DNA of 46,411 bases from Streptomyces malaysiensis subsp. samsunensis (GCF_024519315.1 NZ_JANIIC010000072.1:1-46411); one strand, 5' to 3'. Shown: positions 8,032 to 17,601, numbered from the stretch's first letter. Numbers and translations are program-made. Notes: a model not told the origin generated them from the letters alone.

Positions 8032-9588
8032 ATGAAAGCGACCAACCGTAAGACCAACTCCCTGCTCCACCTTCGCGGGATCACCAAGAGGTTCCCCGGC
8101 GTTCAGGCGCTCGACGGTGTCGACCTCGAGGTTCGGAGCGGCGAGGTCCTTGGCCTGGTGGGCGAGAACGGCTCCGGCAAGTCAACGCTGCTCAAGATCG
8201 CGGCCGGCCACCAGAATGCCGACGCCGGCGAGATCGTGCTCGATGGACGACCAGTGTCCCTGGCAGGACCGGCCGACGCGCTCAACCGCGGGATCGCACT
8301 CATAGCCCAGGAGATCTCAGTGCAACCGCAGCTGACGGTGGCCGAGAACCTGCTGGACGGCCGCCTGCCCCGGCGAGCGGGGCTGATCGACTGGCGGCGT
8401 ATGCACCGGCAGACGGAGGCAGAACTACGCGAACTCGACCTGGACCTCAGCCCGCATACGACGGTTGGCGCTCTTCCCCTGCACCAGCAGCAGATGCTGT
8501 CCATCGCCCGAGTGGTCCGCCGGCGCCCGCGCCTGGTGCTCTTCGACGAACCCACCAGCTCGCTCACGGCGGACGAGGTCAAGCACGTCTACGCGATGAT
8601 CCACTCGTTGCGGGCTGCTGGCTCGGCCGTCGTTTATATCACCCATCGGCTACGCGAGTACTTTGATCTCGCAGACCGAGTGGTGGTGCTGCGCGACGGG
8701 CGAACCGTCGCCACCCGCGAGATCGCCGGCGTCGACGAGCAGGAGCTGGTCCGGCTGATGGTCGGTCGCGAGCAGGTCCAGATCTTCCAACGGCCAGCGC
8801 AGAAGGATCACGGTGACTTCGAGTCGGCGGCATTGAGGCTGGAGGTTCGCGGGATAACCAGCGCGCGGCTAGCTGACATCGACCTGGACGTCCGTGCGGG
8901 GGAGATCGTCGGGGTAGCGGGGCAGGCGGGCTCCGGGCGAACCAGTCTCGCCGAGACGCTCTTCGGTCGCTGGCCCTACTCCGGCTCGGTGCGAGTGGCT
9001 GGGCGTGAAGTGCGGCTGTCCACGCCGCGTGCCGCCATCGACGCGGGCATCGCGCTGGTACCCGAAGACCGCAAAGGCGCGGGACTGGTGCTCTCGATGT
9101 CGGTGCACGAGAACCTGGCGATGGCGTCCTGGCGCCGTACGTCGGCCTTGGGCGTGCGCCGACCTGGACACGAGCGTGCCGGAACAACGCGGGTGGTCCG
9201 CGACCTGTTGATCCGCACGGCGGGCTTGGACGTTCCCGCCGTCACGCTCAGCGGAGGCAACCAGCAGAAGGTCGCGATCGGCAAGTGGCTCCTGCACGAG
9301 CCCTCGGTGCTGATCCTCGACGAGCCGACGCGCGGCGTGGACGTGGGTGCCAAAGCCGAGATCTACGCGCTGGTCGAGGAGCTGGCCAGCGCTGGGCTGG
9401 GTGTCCTGGTCATCTCCTCGGAACTGCTCGAGGTGATGCGACTGGCGCACCGGGTCCTTGTCATGTCAAACGGCCGGGTGGTCGGCGAGGAAGCTGGCGC
9501 CCGTGCCACTGAGGAATCGATCACCCGACTTGCCTTCCGCGCCGAAGGCGCGCCGGAACCCGGATCACTGGAAGTGAGAAACACGTGA
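8032..9588 (+). CDS. Sugar-type ABC importer ATPase, two ABC domains
   Basis: 518 residues with two ABC cassettes, as in RbsA, MglA and XylG. Cassette one has Walker A GENGSGKST and Walker B LVLFDEPTSSL. Cassette two has a modified Walker A, GQAGSGRTS (lysine replaced by arginine, common in the second domain of this family), signature LSGGNQQKV and Walker B LILDEPTRGVDVG. It would power the permease encoded next. The stop overlaps the GTG start of the permease. Confidence 0.92.
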   Translation: MKATNRKTNSLLHLRGITKRFPGVQALDGVDLEVRSGEVLGLVGENGSGKSTLLKIAAGHQNADAGEIVLDGRPVSLAGPADALNRGIALIAQEISVQPQLTVAENLLDGRLPRRAGLIDWRRMHRQTEAELRELDLDLSPHTTVGALPLHQQQMLSIARVVRRRPRLVLFDEPTSSLTADEVKHVYAMIHSLRAAGSAVVYITHRLREYFDLADRVVVLRDGRTVATREIAGVDEQELVRLMVGREQVQIFQRPAQKDHGDFESAALRLEVRGITSARLADIDLDVRAGEIVGVAGQAGSGRTSLAETLFGRWPYSGSVRVAGREVRLSTPRAAIDAGIALVPEDRKGAGLVLSMSVHENLAMASWRRTSALGVRRPGHERAGTTRVVRDLLIRTAGLDVPAVTLSGGNQQKVAIGKWLLHEPSVLILDEPTRGVDVGAKAEIYALVEELASAGLGVLVISSELLEVMRLAHRVLVMSNGRVVGEEAGARATEESITRLAFRAEGAPEPGSLEVRNT

Positions 9589-10637
9589 GTGGAAACAGCT
9601 TCGAATCCATGACCGTGACGCCGAGCGTGCCCGCCGAAACATCCGGACGACGCGGCACCGTACAGAGACCTTGGATCCGTCACCTGACCGGCTCGTCCGC
9701 ACCGATGTTCGCAGTAGCCGGTCTGCTACTTGTCGTTGTGGTCTTCCAGCTCGTCACCGAGCCGAACTTCGGCTCGTCGTCGAACATCGCCAACCTGCTT
9801 CGCACCAGCGCGGTCCCGATACTGCTCGTGGTGGGCATGACAATGGTGATCCTCACCGGCGGCATTGACCTCTCCATGGGCGGCATCCTGAGCCTGTGCG
9901 GCATCGCCTACGCGAAGATGGTGATCGCCGGCGTGCCCACCTCGCTTGCGCTGGTGCTGACCGTGCTGCTCGGTGCCGCACTGGGATTCGGGGTCAACGG
10001 TCTGCTGATCGGCCGGTTCGGACTCTCCTTCTTTGTTGTCACTCTGGCCAGCGCCTCGGTCCTCGGCGGCATTGCCCTGCTGTGGTCCGGTAACCGCCAG
10101 TTCGATATGTCCGGTGACGGCTTGGCCCGCGCTCTGGGTAACGACACGCTCGGCAGCCTCCTGCCGTACGGCGCCATCATCGCGGTCGTCACCGTCGTGC
10201 TCGCCGGCCTCGTGCTCCGATACACGATCTTCGGGCGATCGGTGTACGCCATCGGTGGCAACCAGGAGGCGGCGCAGCTCTCCGGCGTCGGCGGCGCGCG
10301 GGTGATCGCCTCCGTTTACGGCGTCAGCGGTGCCTGTGCCGGCCTGGCCAGCGTGATGATGATCGGTCGGCAGACGATCGCCGACCCGACCGCGGGAAGT
10401 TCCTCGATCGTGCTCTACGTGGTAGCGGCGACGCTCCTGGCGGGCGTGACGATCACCGGCGGCGCCGGCTCGGTGTACGGCGCTCTGATCGGTACCGCGT
10501 TCCTCCAGGTGCTCTCGAACGCCCTAGCCCTGCGCGGGTTCAACAACTCCTGGCAGATGGTCGTGACCGGCGCGATCCTGCTCGTCGCGGTGTACCTCGA
10601 CCGTGTACGGCTCAGACTGGCTGCACGACGTGGCTGA
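9585..10637 (+). CDS. Sugar-type ABC importer permease (RbsC-like)
   Basis: 350 residues from GTG 9585, overlapping the ATPase stop (GTGA). A short hydrophilic N-terminus precedes eight or more hydrophobic segments. The family signature GMTMVILTGGIDLSMGGILS and the C-terminal GSSSIVLYVVAATLLAGV region are present. It is the membrane channel of the importer; only one permease gene is present, so a homodimer is expected. Confidence 0.92.
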   Translation: MSGNSFESMTVTPSVPAETSGRRGTVQRPWIRHLTGSSAPMFAVAGLLLVVVVFQLVTEPNFGSSSNIANLLRTSAVPILLVVGMTMVILTGGIDLSMGGILSLCGIAYAKMVIAGVPTSLALVLTVLLGAALGFGVNGLLIGRFGLSFFVVTLASASVLGGIALLWSGNRQFDMSGDGLARALGNDTLGSLLPYGAIIAVVTVVLAGLVLRYTIFGRSVYAIGGNQEAAQLSGVGGARVIASVYGVSGACAGLASVMMIGRQTIADPTAGSSSIVLYVVAATLLAGVTITGGAGSVYGALIGTAFLQVLSNALALRGFNNSWQMVVTGAILLVAVYLDRVRLRLAARRG

Positions 10638-10676
10638 TCGGAGCAGGAAACCTCCCCTCACACGAAAGGCACCCCA

Positions 10677-11744
10677 GTGACATCGAACGAAGCCGTCGAG
10701 ATGATCGCCGCCACGCGCTCCCGTGCCGTGGCTGCCGGGATCGATGTCTACGAATACGACGCCGTGACCGCCCGGATCGAGAACCTCGACGACTGGTCCG
10801 ACCTGTTCCGCGGGGCGGGAACCGGCCACGAGAGCGCCGGTGCCAAGGCGTGCGAGGAGGGTCGCCTGGCCTCCGCCCGGCAGTCCTACCTCGCCGCCGC
10901 GGCCTGGTACTACTTCGCGGGTGCCTGGCCGTCGCCGCGGGTCTCGACGTACCAGGAGTCCGCTCGGGCGCAGTGGACCGCGATCCAGCTGTTCGAGCCG
11001 AACGCCCGGCGTCTCACGGGTGACAAATTCGCGGGTGTCCTCCGGGTTCCCGGCGTTCATCCGGACGGAGGGCCGCTGGTCGTCCTGGTTCCAGGCCTGG
11101 ACGGCGCTAAAGAGGAGTTCTTCACCATTACCGAGGAATTGCTCGCCCGCGGCTGCGCCACTTTCGTGCTGGATGGGCCCGGCCAGGGCGAGCTCGTTGG
11201 CACGGTACCGCCGACGTCCGAGTACCCGGCTGTCGTCGGTGCCGCGCTGGATCTCCTTGAGAGCATCCCGGACTGGAAGCCGGAGAGCGTGGGCATCCTC
11301 GGCTGTAGCCTCGGCGGCTTCTACACCGCGGCCACGCTGGCGCGCGAGCCGCGCCTGCGGGCCGGCGTCATCGTCAGCGGTCTGGTCCGCGGCCCGTCGT
11401 GGGAGGGGCTGCCGCCGCACATCCAGGGGCTGCTCCGGGTGCGCACCACCGACGAAGAGCAGGGCCGGGAGTTCATCGCCTCACTCGACGCCTCCGAAGG
11501 GGTGCCGTCGATCTCTGTGCCGGTGTTCATCGTCGACGGCGACGCAGACCCGCTGGTCAACGGTGACTACACCGGCGCCTGGATCGCCGAGCACGCCCAG
11601 GTCGCCGAGCGCCGGGTCATCGCCGGCGGCGATCACAACGTCGCCAACGCCCGCTGGAAGTGGCTGCCCGACGTCGCCGATTGGCTGGCCGCCCAGCTCC
11701 AGGCCAGCATCCCTGCCACCACCCCGCAAGGAGAGGAGAACTGA
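10677..11744 (+). CDS. Alpha/beta hydrolase, 2,6-dihydropseudooxynicotine hydrolase-like
   Basis: 355 residues from GTG 10677, preceded by CACGAAAGG. The N-terminal helical half (ESAGAKACEEGRLASARQSY) and the catalytic half with FVLDGPGQGE, GCSLGG (nucleophile Ser211), an acid in DGDADPLV and a histidine in GGDHNV match the group containing 2,6-dihydropseudooxynicotine hydrolase, an unusual C-C bond hydrolase, and FrsA-like esterases. The closest function cannot be read: it could cleave a diketone-like C-C bond or an ester. Its place between the importer and two oxidoreductases suggests a central catabolic step. Confidence 0.82.
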   Translation: MTSNEAVEMIAATRSRAVAAGIDVYEYDAVTARIENLDDWSDLFRGAGTGHESAGAKACEEGRLASARQSYLAAAAWYYFAGAWPSPRVSTYQESARAQWTAIQLFEPNARRLTGDKFAGVLRVPGVHPDGGPLVVLVPGLDGAKEEFFTITEELLARGCATFVLDGPGQGELVGTVPPTSEYPAVVGAALDLLESIPDWKPESVGILGCSLGGFYTAATLAREPRLRAGVIVSGLVRGPSWEGLPPHIQGLLRVRTTDEEQGREFIASLDASEGVPSISVPVFIVDGDADPLVNGDYTGAWIAEHAQVAERRVIAGGDHNVANARWKWLPDVADWLAAQLQASIPATTPQGEEN

Positions 11745-11745
11745 C

Positions 11746-12609
11746 ATGAGTTCGTTCGAAGGAAAGGTCGCCTTCATCACCGGAGGAGGCCGCGGTCAGG
11801 GCCGCGAAGAGGCCGTCGAGTTCGCCCGCCGCGGCTCTGACGTGGTGATCGTCGACATCGCTGCCGACGTCGCCAGCCTGCCGTACTCGCTCGCGACCGA
11901 GGACGACCTGAAGGAGACCCAGCAGCTGGTTGAGGCGGAAGGCAGGTCCTGCCTGGCCCGGGTCGCGGACGTCCGCGACCAGCACGCGCTAGACGCCGCT
12001 GCCGCCGCGGCGGTCGAGCGGTTCGGGCGGATCGACTTCCTGATCGCGAACGCCGGCATCTATGACTGGTCCGATAAACCCTTCTGGGAGACCTCGGACG
12101 AGGCCTGGAACGACCAGGTTGGGATCTGTCTCGAAGGAGCATGGCGCGCTGCGAAGGCAGTTACGCCGCACCTGGTGCAACGGCGCAGCGGTGCCATTGT
12201 ATTCACCTCCTCCAACGTCGGTGTCGAGGGCGTCCCGTTCAGTGCTCCGTACGTCGCCGCCAAGCACGGCGTCATCGGGCTGATGCGGGTGGCGGCCTTG
12301 GAGCTGGGCAACTACGGAGTCCGCGCGAACGCGATCCTCCCGTCCACGACCGACACGCTCATCAACGACCACCCCAGCGGCTGGCGGCGCGCGAGCGGCA
12401 AGCCCGACGGCACTCGGGAGAACTACCTTGACGCCGTGCACCAGTGGACCGCGATGCGGAACACCGGCGTGCTCCCACCCAAGGCGGCGGCGCTCGCGGC
12501 GCTGTGGCTGTGCTCTGACGAAGCCGAGTTCATCACCGGCATCTCGCTGCCGATCGACGCCGGTCATCTGACCCTGCCGGGCATGAACCCGTGGCCGGTG
12601 CGCGACTGA
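11746..12609 (+). CDS. Mycofactocin-coupled SDR family oxidoreductase
   Basis: 287 residues of the short-chain dehydrogenase fold. The nucleotide motif is TGGGRGQG (12-19), then NAG at 102-104, Ser155/156 and the catalytic pair Tyr169/Lys173 in YVAAK. An insertion after the second beta strand (about residues 44-62, SLPYSLATEDDLKETQQLV) is the hallmark of the mycofactocin-coupled SDR family (TIGR03971). Members hold NAD tightly and pass electrons to mycofactocin rather than to free NAD. It probably oxidises an alcohol of the imported compound. GAGAGG precedes the ATG two bases after the hydrolase stop, and the stop overlaps the next ATG. Confidence 0.92.
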   Translation: MSSFEGKVAFITGGGRGQGREEAVEFARRGSDVVIVDIAADVASLPYSLATEDDLKETQQLVEAEGRSCLARVADVRDQHALDAAAAAAVERFGRIDFLIANAGIYDWSDKPFWETSDEAWNDQVGICLEGAWRAAKAVTPHLVQRRSGAIVFTSSNVGVEGVPFSAPYVAAKHGVIGLMRVAALELGNYGVRANAILPSTTDTLINDHPSGWRRASGKPDGTRENYLDAVHQWTAMRNTGVLPPKAAALAALWLCSDEAEFITGISLPIDAGHLTLPGMNPWPVRD

Positions 12610-13550
12610 TGGCGGACCGGATGGCGGCACTCGTCACCGATCGGACCAGTCGCGCCGGTGTCACGCTGGTGCCCGACCTGCCAGTGCCAGTGCCCGCGCC
12701 GAATGAGGCACTCGTCCGGATCAGGGCCATCGGCCTCAACTTCGGCGAGGTCAACACCGGCATCCATGTCATGGACGAAGGCTTGGTGCCGGGGTGGGAC
12801 TCCGCCGGCGTGGTCGAGGTGGCCGCCGCCGACGGATCGGGACCCCCGGCAGGCAGCCTGGTGGTAACCCACGGCGCGACCGGAGGCTGGGCCGAGTACA
12901 GGGCGGTCGCCACCGACTGGCTAGGGGTCGCGCCACCGGAAACGGATCCCGGCGCGCTCGCCACCATCCCTGTGGCCGCGGGCACCGCGCTGCGCGCACT
13001 GCAGCTCACCGGCACCCTCGGCCGCCGCATCATGGTTACCGGCGCGACCGGCGGCGTGGGTCGCTACGCGGTGCAGCTGGCCCACCAGGGTGGTGCCTAC
13101 GTGATCGCAGTAACGCGGAGTCCCGACAAACACGGTGAGCGCCTACGCGAGCTCGGTGCCGACGACGTCGTCGCTCGTCCCGGCGACGTCGACGAGCCGC
13201 TGGACGGTGTCATCGACCTGGTCGCTGGCGACCACCTCGTCGAGGCATACGTCGGCCTCGCCCCCGGCGGGAAGCTCGTCGCCGTGGGGCACGCGACAGC
13301 GACCGAGACGACATTCCCGGTGGGCGCGTTCCATGCCCACGACGGCCGGCACGACCGGACCCTGGTGACCTTCCACCTCCACCAGGGCACACCGCTCGGG
13401 GCGGACCTCACCCTGCTCGCCAGTCAGATCGCCGCCCGGAAGCTCGACGCCGAGGTCACCTGGCGCGACTCCTGGAAGAACGCCGAGGCTGCCTTCGCCG
13501 CGCTGCGCGCCGGTGCGCTGCACGGCAAAGCCGTTCTCGACGTCCCGTGA
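12609..13550 (+). CDS. MDR-type quinone oxidoreductase/alcohol dehydrogenase-like protein
   Basis: 313 residues from ATG 12609 (ATGA overlap with the SDR stop). GroES-like N-terminal half with GLNFGEVNTG, then a Rossmann half with MVTGATGGVGRYAVQLAHQ. The catalytic zinc cysteine and histidine ligands of alcohol dehydrogenases are absent, so it resembles zinc-free quinone or enoyl reductases using NADPH. It may reduce an unsaturated intermediate made by the preceding SDR. Position inside the operon, with no gap, supports a pathway role. Confidence 0.85.
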   Translation: MADRMAALVTDRTSRAGVTLVPDLPVPVPAPNEALVRIRAIGLNFGEVNTGIHVMDEGLVPGWDSAGVVEVAAADGSGPPAGSLVVTHGATGGWAEYRAVATDWLGVAPPETDPGALATIPVAAGTALRALQLTGTLGRRIMVTGATGGVGRYAVQLAHQGGAYVIAVTRSPDKHGERLRELGADDVVARPGDVDEPLDGVIDLVAGDHLVEAYVGLAPGGKLVAVGHATATETTFPVGAFHAHDGRHDRTLVTFHLHQGTPLGADLTLLASQIAARKLDAEVTWRDSWKNAEAAFAALRAGALHGKAVLDVP

Positions 13551-13568
13551 CGCATGAAGGAGAGATTT

Positions 13569-14303
13569 GTGCGGGACCGTCTGCTCGCCCTGCCCTCGGA
13601 GCGAGTGCATCTCGCGGCCATGCTGTGCCTGACCTTCGTCACCGGGATCGTCGACGCGGTCGGCTACCTCGGCCTCGACCGGGTGTTCACCGGCAACATG
13701 ACCGGAAACGTGGTGATCCTCGGGATGGGGCTGATCGGCGCCGACGACCTGCCGGTGCTTGGCCCGTCGCTGGCCCTGGTCGGCTTCCTGATCGGGGCGG
13801 CCGTGGCCGGCCGGGTGCTTTGGCGCAGTCCTGGTGTGTGGAACACACGGATGACCGCGCTCTTCGCCGTCGTGAGTGTCGTCCTGGCCGCGCTCGGGGT
13901 GCTGCTTCTGGCCCGCGGCGGGGAGCCTGACCGGCTGGTGGCCCTGGTGGTGTCGACCACCCTTGGTGCGGTGATGGGCCTCCAGGCCGCGACTGCGCGG
14001 TTCCTCGGGGTCAAAGATGTCACCACCGTCGTGGTCACCTCGACGATCACCGGGCTCGCCGCGGATTCTCTGCTCGGCAGCGGCGCCGGTGCCGGCTCGG
14101 TCCGCCGTCTCACTGCGGTGCTCTGCATCTTCCTCGGCGCGGTCGCCGGGGCGGCGCTACTGCTGATCGACCTCGGCATCGCCCTGATCGTCGCGGGGGT
14201 GCTGGCTCTTGCGCCGACGCTCTTGGGTGACCGGCACCATCGCCTGAGCCGCCCTGATCGGGGCGACCAGCCCGCCAGCTGCTTGATTGCTTCAGGTGTT
14301 TAG
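13569..14303 (+). CDS. DUF1275 (YoaK-like) membrane protein
   Basis: About 244 residues from GTG 13569, chosen because AAGGAG (13557-13562) sits six bases upstream; the in-frame ATG at 13554 would lie on that ribosome site. Six or so hydrophobic helices are visible. DUF1275 signatures include TGIVDAVGYLGLDRVFTGNM and MGLQAATARFLGVKDVTTVV. The family is an uncharacterised integral membrane group often placed in operons with oxidoreductases; export or transport of a product is a guess. It lies between the MDR and acyl-CoA synthetase genes. Confidence 0.85.
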   Translation: MRDRLLALPSERVHLAAMLCLTFVTGIVDAVGYLGLDRVFTGNMTGNVVILGMGLIGADDLPVLGPSLALVGFLIGAAVAGRVLWRSPGVWNTRMTALFAVVSVVLAALGVLLLARGGEPDRLVALVVSTTLGAVMGLQAATARFLGVKDVTTVVVTSTITGLAADSLLGSGAGAGSVRRLTAVLCIFLGAVAGAALLLIDLGIALIVAGVLALAPTLLGDRHHRLSRPDRGDQPASCLIASGV

Positions 14304-14318
14304 AAGGAGAGAGATCAA

Positions 14319-15959
14319 GTGATTCGGTCAACGATGCAGGAGGGGCAGCTCACTCTGTCCCGCCTGGTCGACTACAGCCGCCGGGTGTTCGCCGACACGA
14401 CCGTGTCGACCTGGAACGGTGCGGAGTTGGAGACGGTCACGTTCGGCCAGATCGGCGACCGGGCCGCACAGTTCGCCCATGCACTCGCGAAACTCGGCGT
14501 AGCGCCCGGTGACCGGGTGGCCACGTTCCTGTGGAACAACGACGCCCACCAGGTGGCCTACGGCGCCGTCCCCGCGATGGGCGCAGTGCTGCACACCATC
14601 AACCTGCGAATCTCGGCCGAGCAGGCCGTCTACGTCATCCGTCATGCGGACGACAAGGTGATCGTCGTCGATGCCACCGTCGCGCCGATGCTCGCGCGTT
14701 ACATGGCCTCGACGCCGAATGTGGAGCACGTCATCGTCGCCAACGGACCGGCCAGCGCGTTCGATGCACCTGCGGGAGTGACCGTGCACCAGCTCGACGA
14801 GCTGATCGCCGGTGAGCCCACGTCGTACGCGTGGCCGGAGCTGTCCGAGCGCGCCGCCGCCGCGATGTGCTACACCTCCGGCACCACCGGCGATCCCAAG
14901 GGCGTCGTGTACTCCCACCGAAGCTGCTGGCTGCACGCGATGCAGGTGTGCATGCGGTCCGGGATGGGCCTGGCGCAGGGCGACTCGGTGCTCGCGGTCG
15001 TACCGATGTTCCACGCGATGTCCTGGGGGATCCCTTACGCCGCGATGATGGCCGGTGCCGCCCTGGTGATGCCCGGCCGTTTTCTCCAGCCCGAGCCGCT
15101 TCTGGCCATGATGGCCGCGGGCCGTCCCACGTTCGCGGCGGCGGTGCCGAGCATCTGGCAGGGAGTGAGCGCGCAACTCGACGTCGTGCCGCAGGACATC
15201 TCGCACCTGCGCGCAATCTTCGTCGGCGGCTCAGCCGTGCCGCACGCGATGATCCGGAAGTTCGACGGCTACAGAGCACCGATCACGCACGGGTGGGGCA
15301 TGACCGAGACCTCCCCGCTCGGCTCGGTCGCGCACCCGCCGGCCGGGCTCGACGACGAGCGCGCCTTCGGTTACCGAGTCACGCAGGGCCGGATCCTGCC
15401 CGCGATGGAGGCGCGCCTGATCGGCGAAGACGGGTCCGAGCAGCCATGGGACGGGGACTCCGTCGGCGAGCTGGAGGTCCGTGGGCCGTGGGTCACCGGC
15501 GCCTACTACTCCCCGGACGGTGCGGTGGCCGACGACAGCAAGTTCCACGACGGCTGGCTGCGCACCGGTGACGTCGCCCATATCACGTCGGACGGGTACC
15601 TAACGCTCGTCGATCGGACCAAGGACCTCATCAAAACCGGAGGCGAGTGGATCTCCTCGGTCGAGTTGGAGAACTTGGTGATGAGCAGCCCTGCGGTCAT
15701 CGAGGCCGCCGTGGTCGCTGTTCCCGACGAAAAGTGGGGCGAGCGCCCGTTCGTCCTCGCCGTGGTCAAGGACCCGGCCGACCGGGATGCGCGCAAGCAC
15801 CGGGCGTTCCTCGCGGCCACCCTGCCACGGTGGCAGCTGCCGGAGCGCTGGGCGTTCGTCGAAGAGGTCCCGAAGACCTCGGTGGGCAAGTTCAACAAGA
15901 TGGCGATCCGAGCCAGTTACGCCGAGGGCGCGTACGAGGTGGTCGAGGCGCGAGACTGA
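14319..15959 (+). CDS. Acyl-CoA synthetase (AMP-forming, ANL superfamily)
   Basis: 546 residues from GTG 14319 (AGAAGGAGAG upstream); an alternative ATG lies at 14334. The ATP loop YTSGTTGDPKG, the A5 motif GWGMTETSPLG, the A7/A8 segment DGWLRTGDVAHI ... DRTKDLIKTGGEWIS, and the A10 lysine in VPKTSVGKFNKM are all present. It activates a carboxylic acid to the CoA thioester, probably the product of alcohol and aldehyde oxidation by upstream enzymes. It is the last gene of the operon, and its 3' end overlaps the relic of mftF on the other strand. Confidence 0.92.
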   Translation: MIRSTMQEGQLTLSRLVDYSRRVFADTTVSTWNGAELETVTFGQIGDRAAQFAHALAKLGVAPGDRVATFLWNNDAHQVAYGAVPAMGAVLHTINLRISAEQAVYVIRHADDKVIVVDATVAPMLARYMASTPNVEHVIVANGPASAFDAPAGVTVHQLDELIAGEPTSYAWPELSERAAAAMCYTSGTTGDPKGVVYSHRSCWLHAMQVCMRSGMGLAQGDSVLAVVPMFHAMSWGIPYAAMMAGAALVMPGRFLQPEPLLAMMAAGRPTFAAAVPSIWQGVSAQLDVVPQDISHLRAIFVGGSAVPHAMIRKFDGYRAPITHGWGMTETSPLGSVAHPPAGLDDERAFGYRVTQGRILPAMEARLIGEDGSEQPWDGDSVGELEVRGPWVTGAYYSPDGAVADDSKFHDGWLRTGDVAHITSDGYLTLVDRTKDLIKTGGEWISSVELENLVMSSPAVIEAAVVAVPDEKWGERPFVLAVVKDPADRDARKHRAFLAATLPRWQLPERWAFVEEVPKTSVGKFNKMAIRASYAEGAYEVVEARD

Positions 15960-16354
15960 ACCCGACGGCCGGTGACGATTCGTGGCAGGAGCGCCGGGAG
16001 AGATCGGCGCCGGAGGCAGCCCCACCAGAGGCCGGCGCCGTAGGCGAGGTTTTCGAGCCGGCGACCAGCGACGATCAGCGTCGGTCCGGCGTCGGTCTCG
16101 TCGCGGCGTGCTTAGGCGAGCGCAATCGTGCTGTCTACGACGATCGCACTGAGCAGAGCCCGTCGCGCACGGCGGGAGGCACACGCCGCGATCGCTATCG
16201 CCGACCACCAGCGCCGTACGGCGAGGGACGACTCCTGACGCACGGCCCAGCCGAGCCCGCGCGCGGGGAGCCGGGCGGCCACGGCACACGTCTCCGGGGT
16301 GTCGGGCAGCGCCCCGCGGACGCTGGCGAAGCCGTGGCCCAGCTGGACGGTCAC
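15917..16354 (-). pseudogene. C-terminal relic of a second mftF
   Basis: On the minus strand the text reads SLAVRRWWSAIAIAACASRR, then an in-frame TAA at 16112-16114, then AGRRLENLAYGAGLWWG. These align with the C-terminus of the intact MftF in this window (LLTRHWWPLTALGCTLSGRV ... ARRLDDLAYGGGVWLSAV) in the same order and spacing. The upstream piece ARLPARGLGWAVRQES also fits. Only about 120 residues remain; the catalytic glycosyltransferase domain is gone and the recombinase unit starts just to the right. It is too diverged to be a recent duplicate of the intact gene. Confidence 0.8.
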
Positions 16355-16540
16355 CGAAACGAGACCCCAAGGCCGGCGCAGGAGCTATCCGGCGGCGACG
16401 GCTTAACCCGGCGTTTTCGGTGTTCGGGCGTGGCGGAGACCCGGCGCGGGGGGCCGGTTCTCCGAGGTTCTGGTTCTCGCGGTGGCGCCCCTGTTTCCCA
16501 GGTGCTGCCTTGACGGTTCAGGTGCGAGGAAGGCGTGCCG

Positions 16541-17601
16541 GTGGCCGAGGCGAGATTCCAGGTCATCGCGGGCGGGGCTGTTCCGGAGGAGCCCCTGGCA
16601 ACGGACCCGTGGCAGTTCCAGGCCGCTTGTGTTGAGGCGTTCGTCGCCTCGTGGCGGGCCCGCGGGTTCAGCCCGGTGACCATCGACAACGACGTCGGCC
16701 TGCTGGAGCGGACCCTGGTGGCCCTGGGCCGACCCGCGTGGGAGGTGACGCCGGAGGACATCGACCGTGTGGTCGGCGACCTGGCGGTGAAGGGCCGGGC
16801 GACCTCGACCCGGCGCGAGTATGTGCAGATCTTCAAGGGGTTCCACCGGTTTCTGCAGGCCCGCAAGGCGGCCGAGATCGAGGCGGCGTTCGGCGTCCGG
16901 CTGGTCTGCCCGGTCGACGAGTTCAATGCTTCCCGGCATGTAGGCGACGACTCTCCAGCCCTGGTGCCGCCGCCGACACCGGAGCGGGTGGCGGAGTTCT
17001 TCGACTTCATGAAGCAGCGGATCGCGACCGCGAGGAAGTACGGACCCGCCGCCCGGGACTATGCGATGTTCCGGACCCTGTATCACGCCGGGCTCCGCTC
17101 GGAGGAGGCATCGCTGCTGGAGAGGCCGGATGTGCACTTCAGCCGCGGCCCGTTCGGCAAGCTCCACGTCCGTTTCGGCAAAGGGGCTCACACCTCCGGG
17201 CCGCGGCCGCGCTGGGTGCCCATGCTCGACGGGCTGGATCTGGTGCTGCGGTGGTTCCTGGAGGATGTCCGGCCCAAGTTCCCCGACTCTTCGGTGCTGT
17301 TCGCCGACGAGTCCGGCGGAGCCCTGCATCGCGGGACCATCCGCAACCGGCTCCGCTATCTCATGGAGCTCGAAGGGCGCCCTTCCGCGGATCGGTTCAG
17401 CCCGCATGCCCTGAGGAGGGCCTGCGCGACCCACAACTACGAACGCGGCGTCGACCTCGTGGCGATCGAGCAAATGCTCGGACACTGGACCGTCAGCTCG
17501 ACCATGCGGTACGGCCCTCCGCGACGTTCATCGAGGACGCCTATCAGCGGGCAGTGTCCACCACTCTGGTGGAACTGACCGGGAAGGACACCTCGGCATG
17601 A
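16541..17601 (+). pseudogene. Tyrosine recombinase with a late frameshift
   Basis: About 345 residues from GTG 16541 (GGAAGG seven bases upstream; GTG 16535 is also possible). It has an N-terminal SAM-like DNA-binding half, then a catalytic domain with Arg in LYHAGLRSEEAS, HxxR in SPHALRRACATH, GHW in MLGHWTVSS and a Tyr in TMRY. Just after that Tyr, at about 17510, the frame breaks. The expected tail (RPSATFIEDAYQRAVSTTL) continues in another frame to the TGA at 17599-17601. All catalytic residues precede the break, so activity is not excluded. It overlaps the next gene start. Confidence 0.75.

Noticed and set aside
10677..13550. Assigning the catabolic operon to nicotine degradation because of the dihydropseudooxynicotine-hydrolase-like gene
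   Set aside because: That hydrolase group is broad, and none of the other nicotine genes (molybdenum hydroxylases, amine oxidases) is present.
15960..16513. Plus-strand open frame through the mftF relic
   Set aside because: No start signal or recognisable domain; the minus strand carries the MftF match instead.
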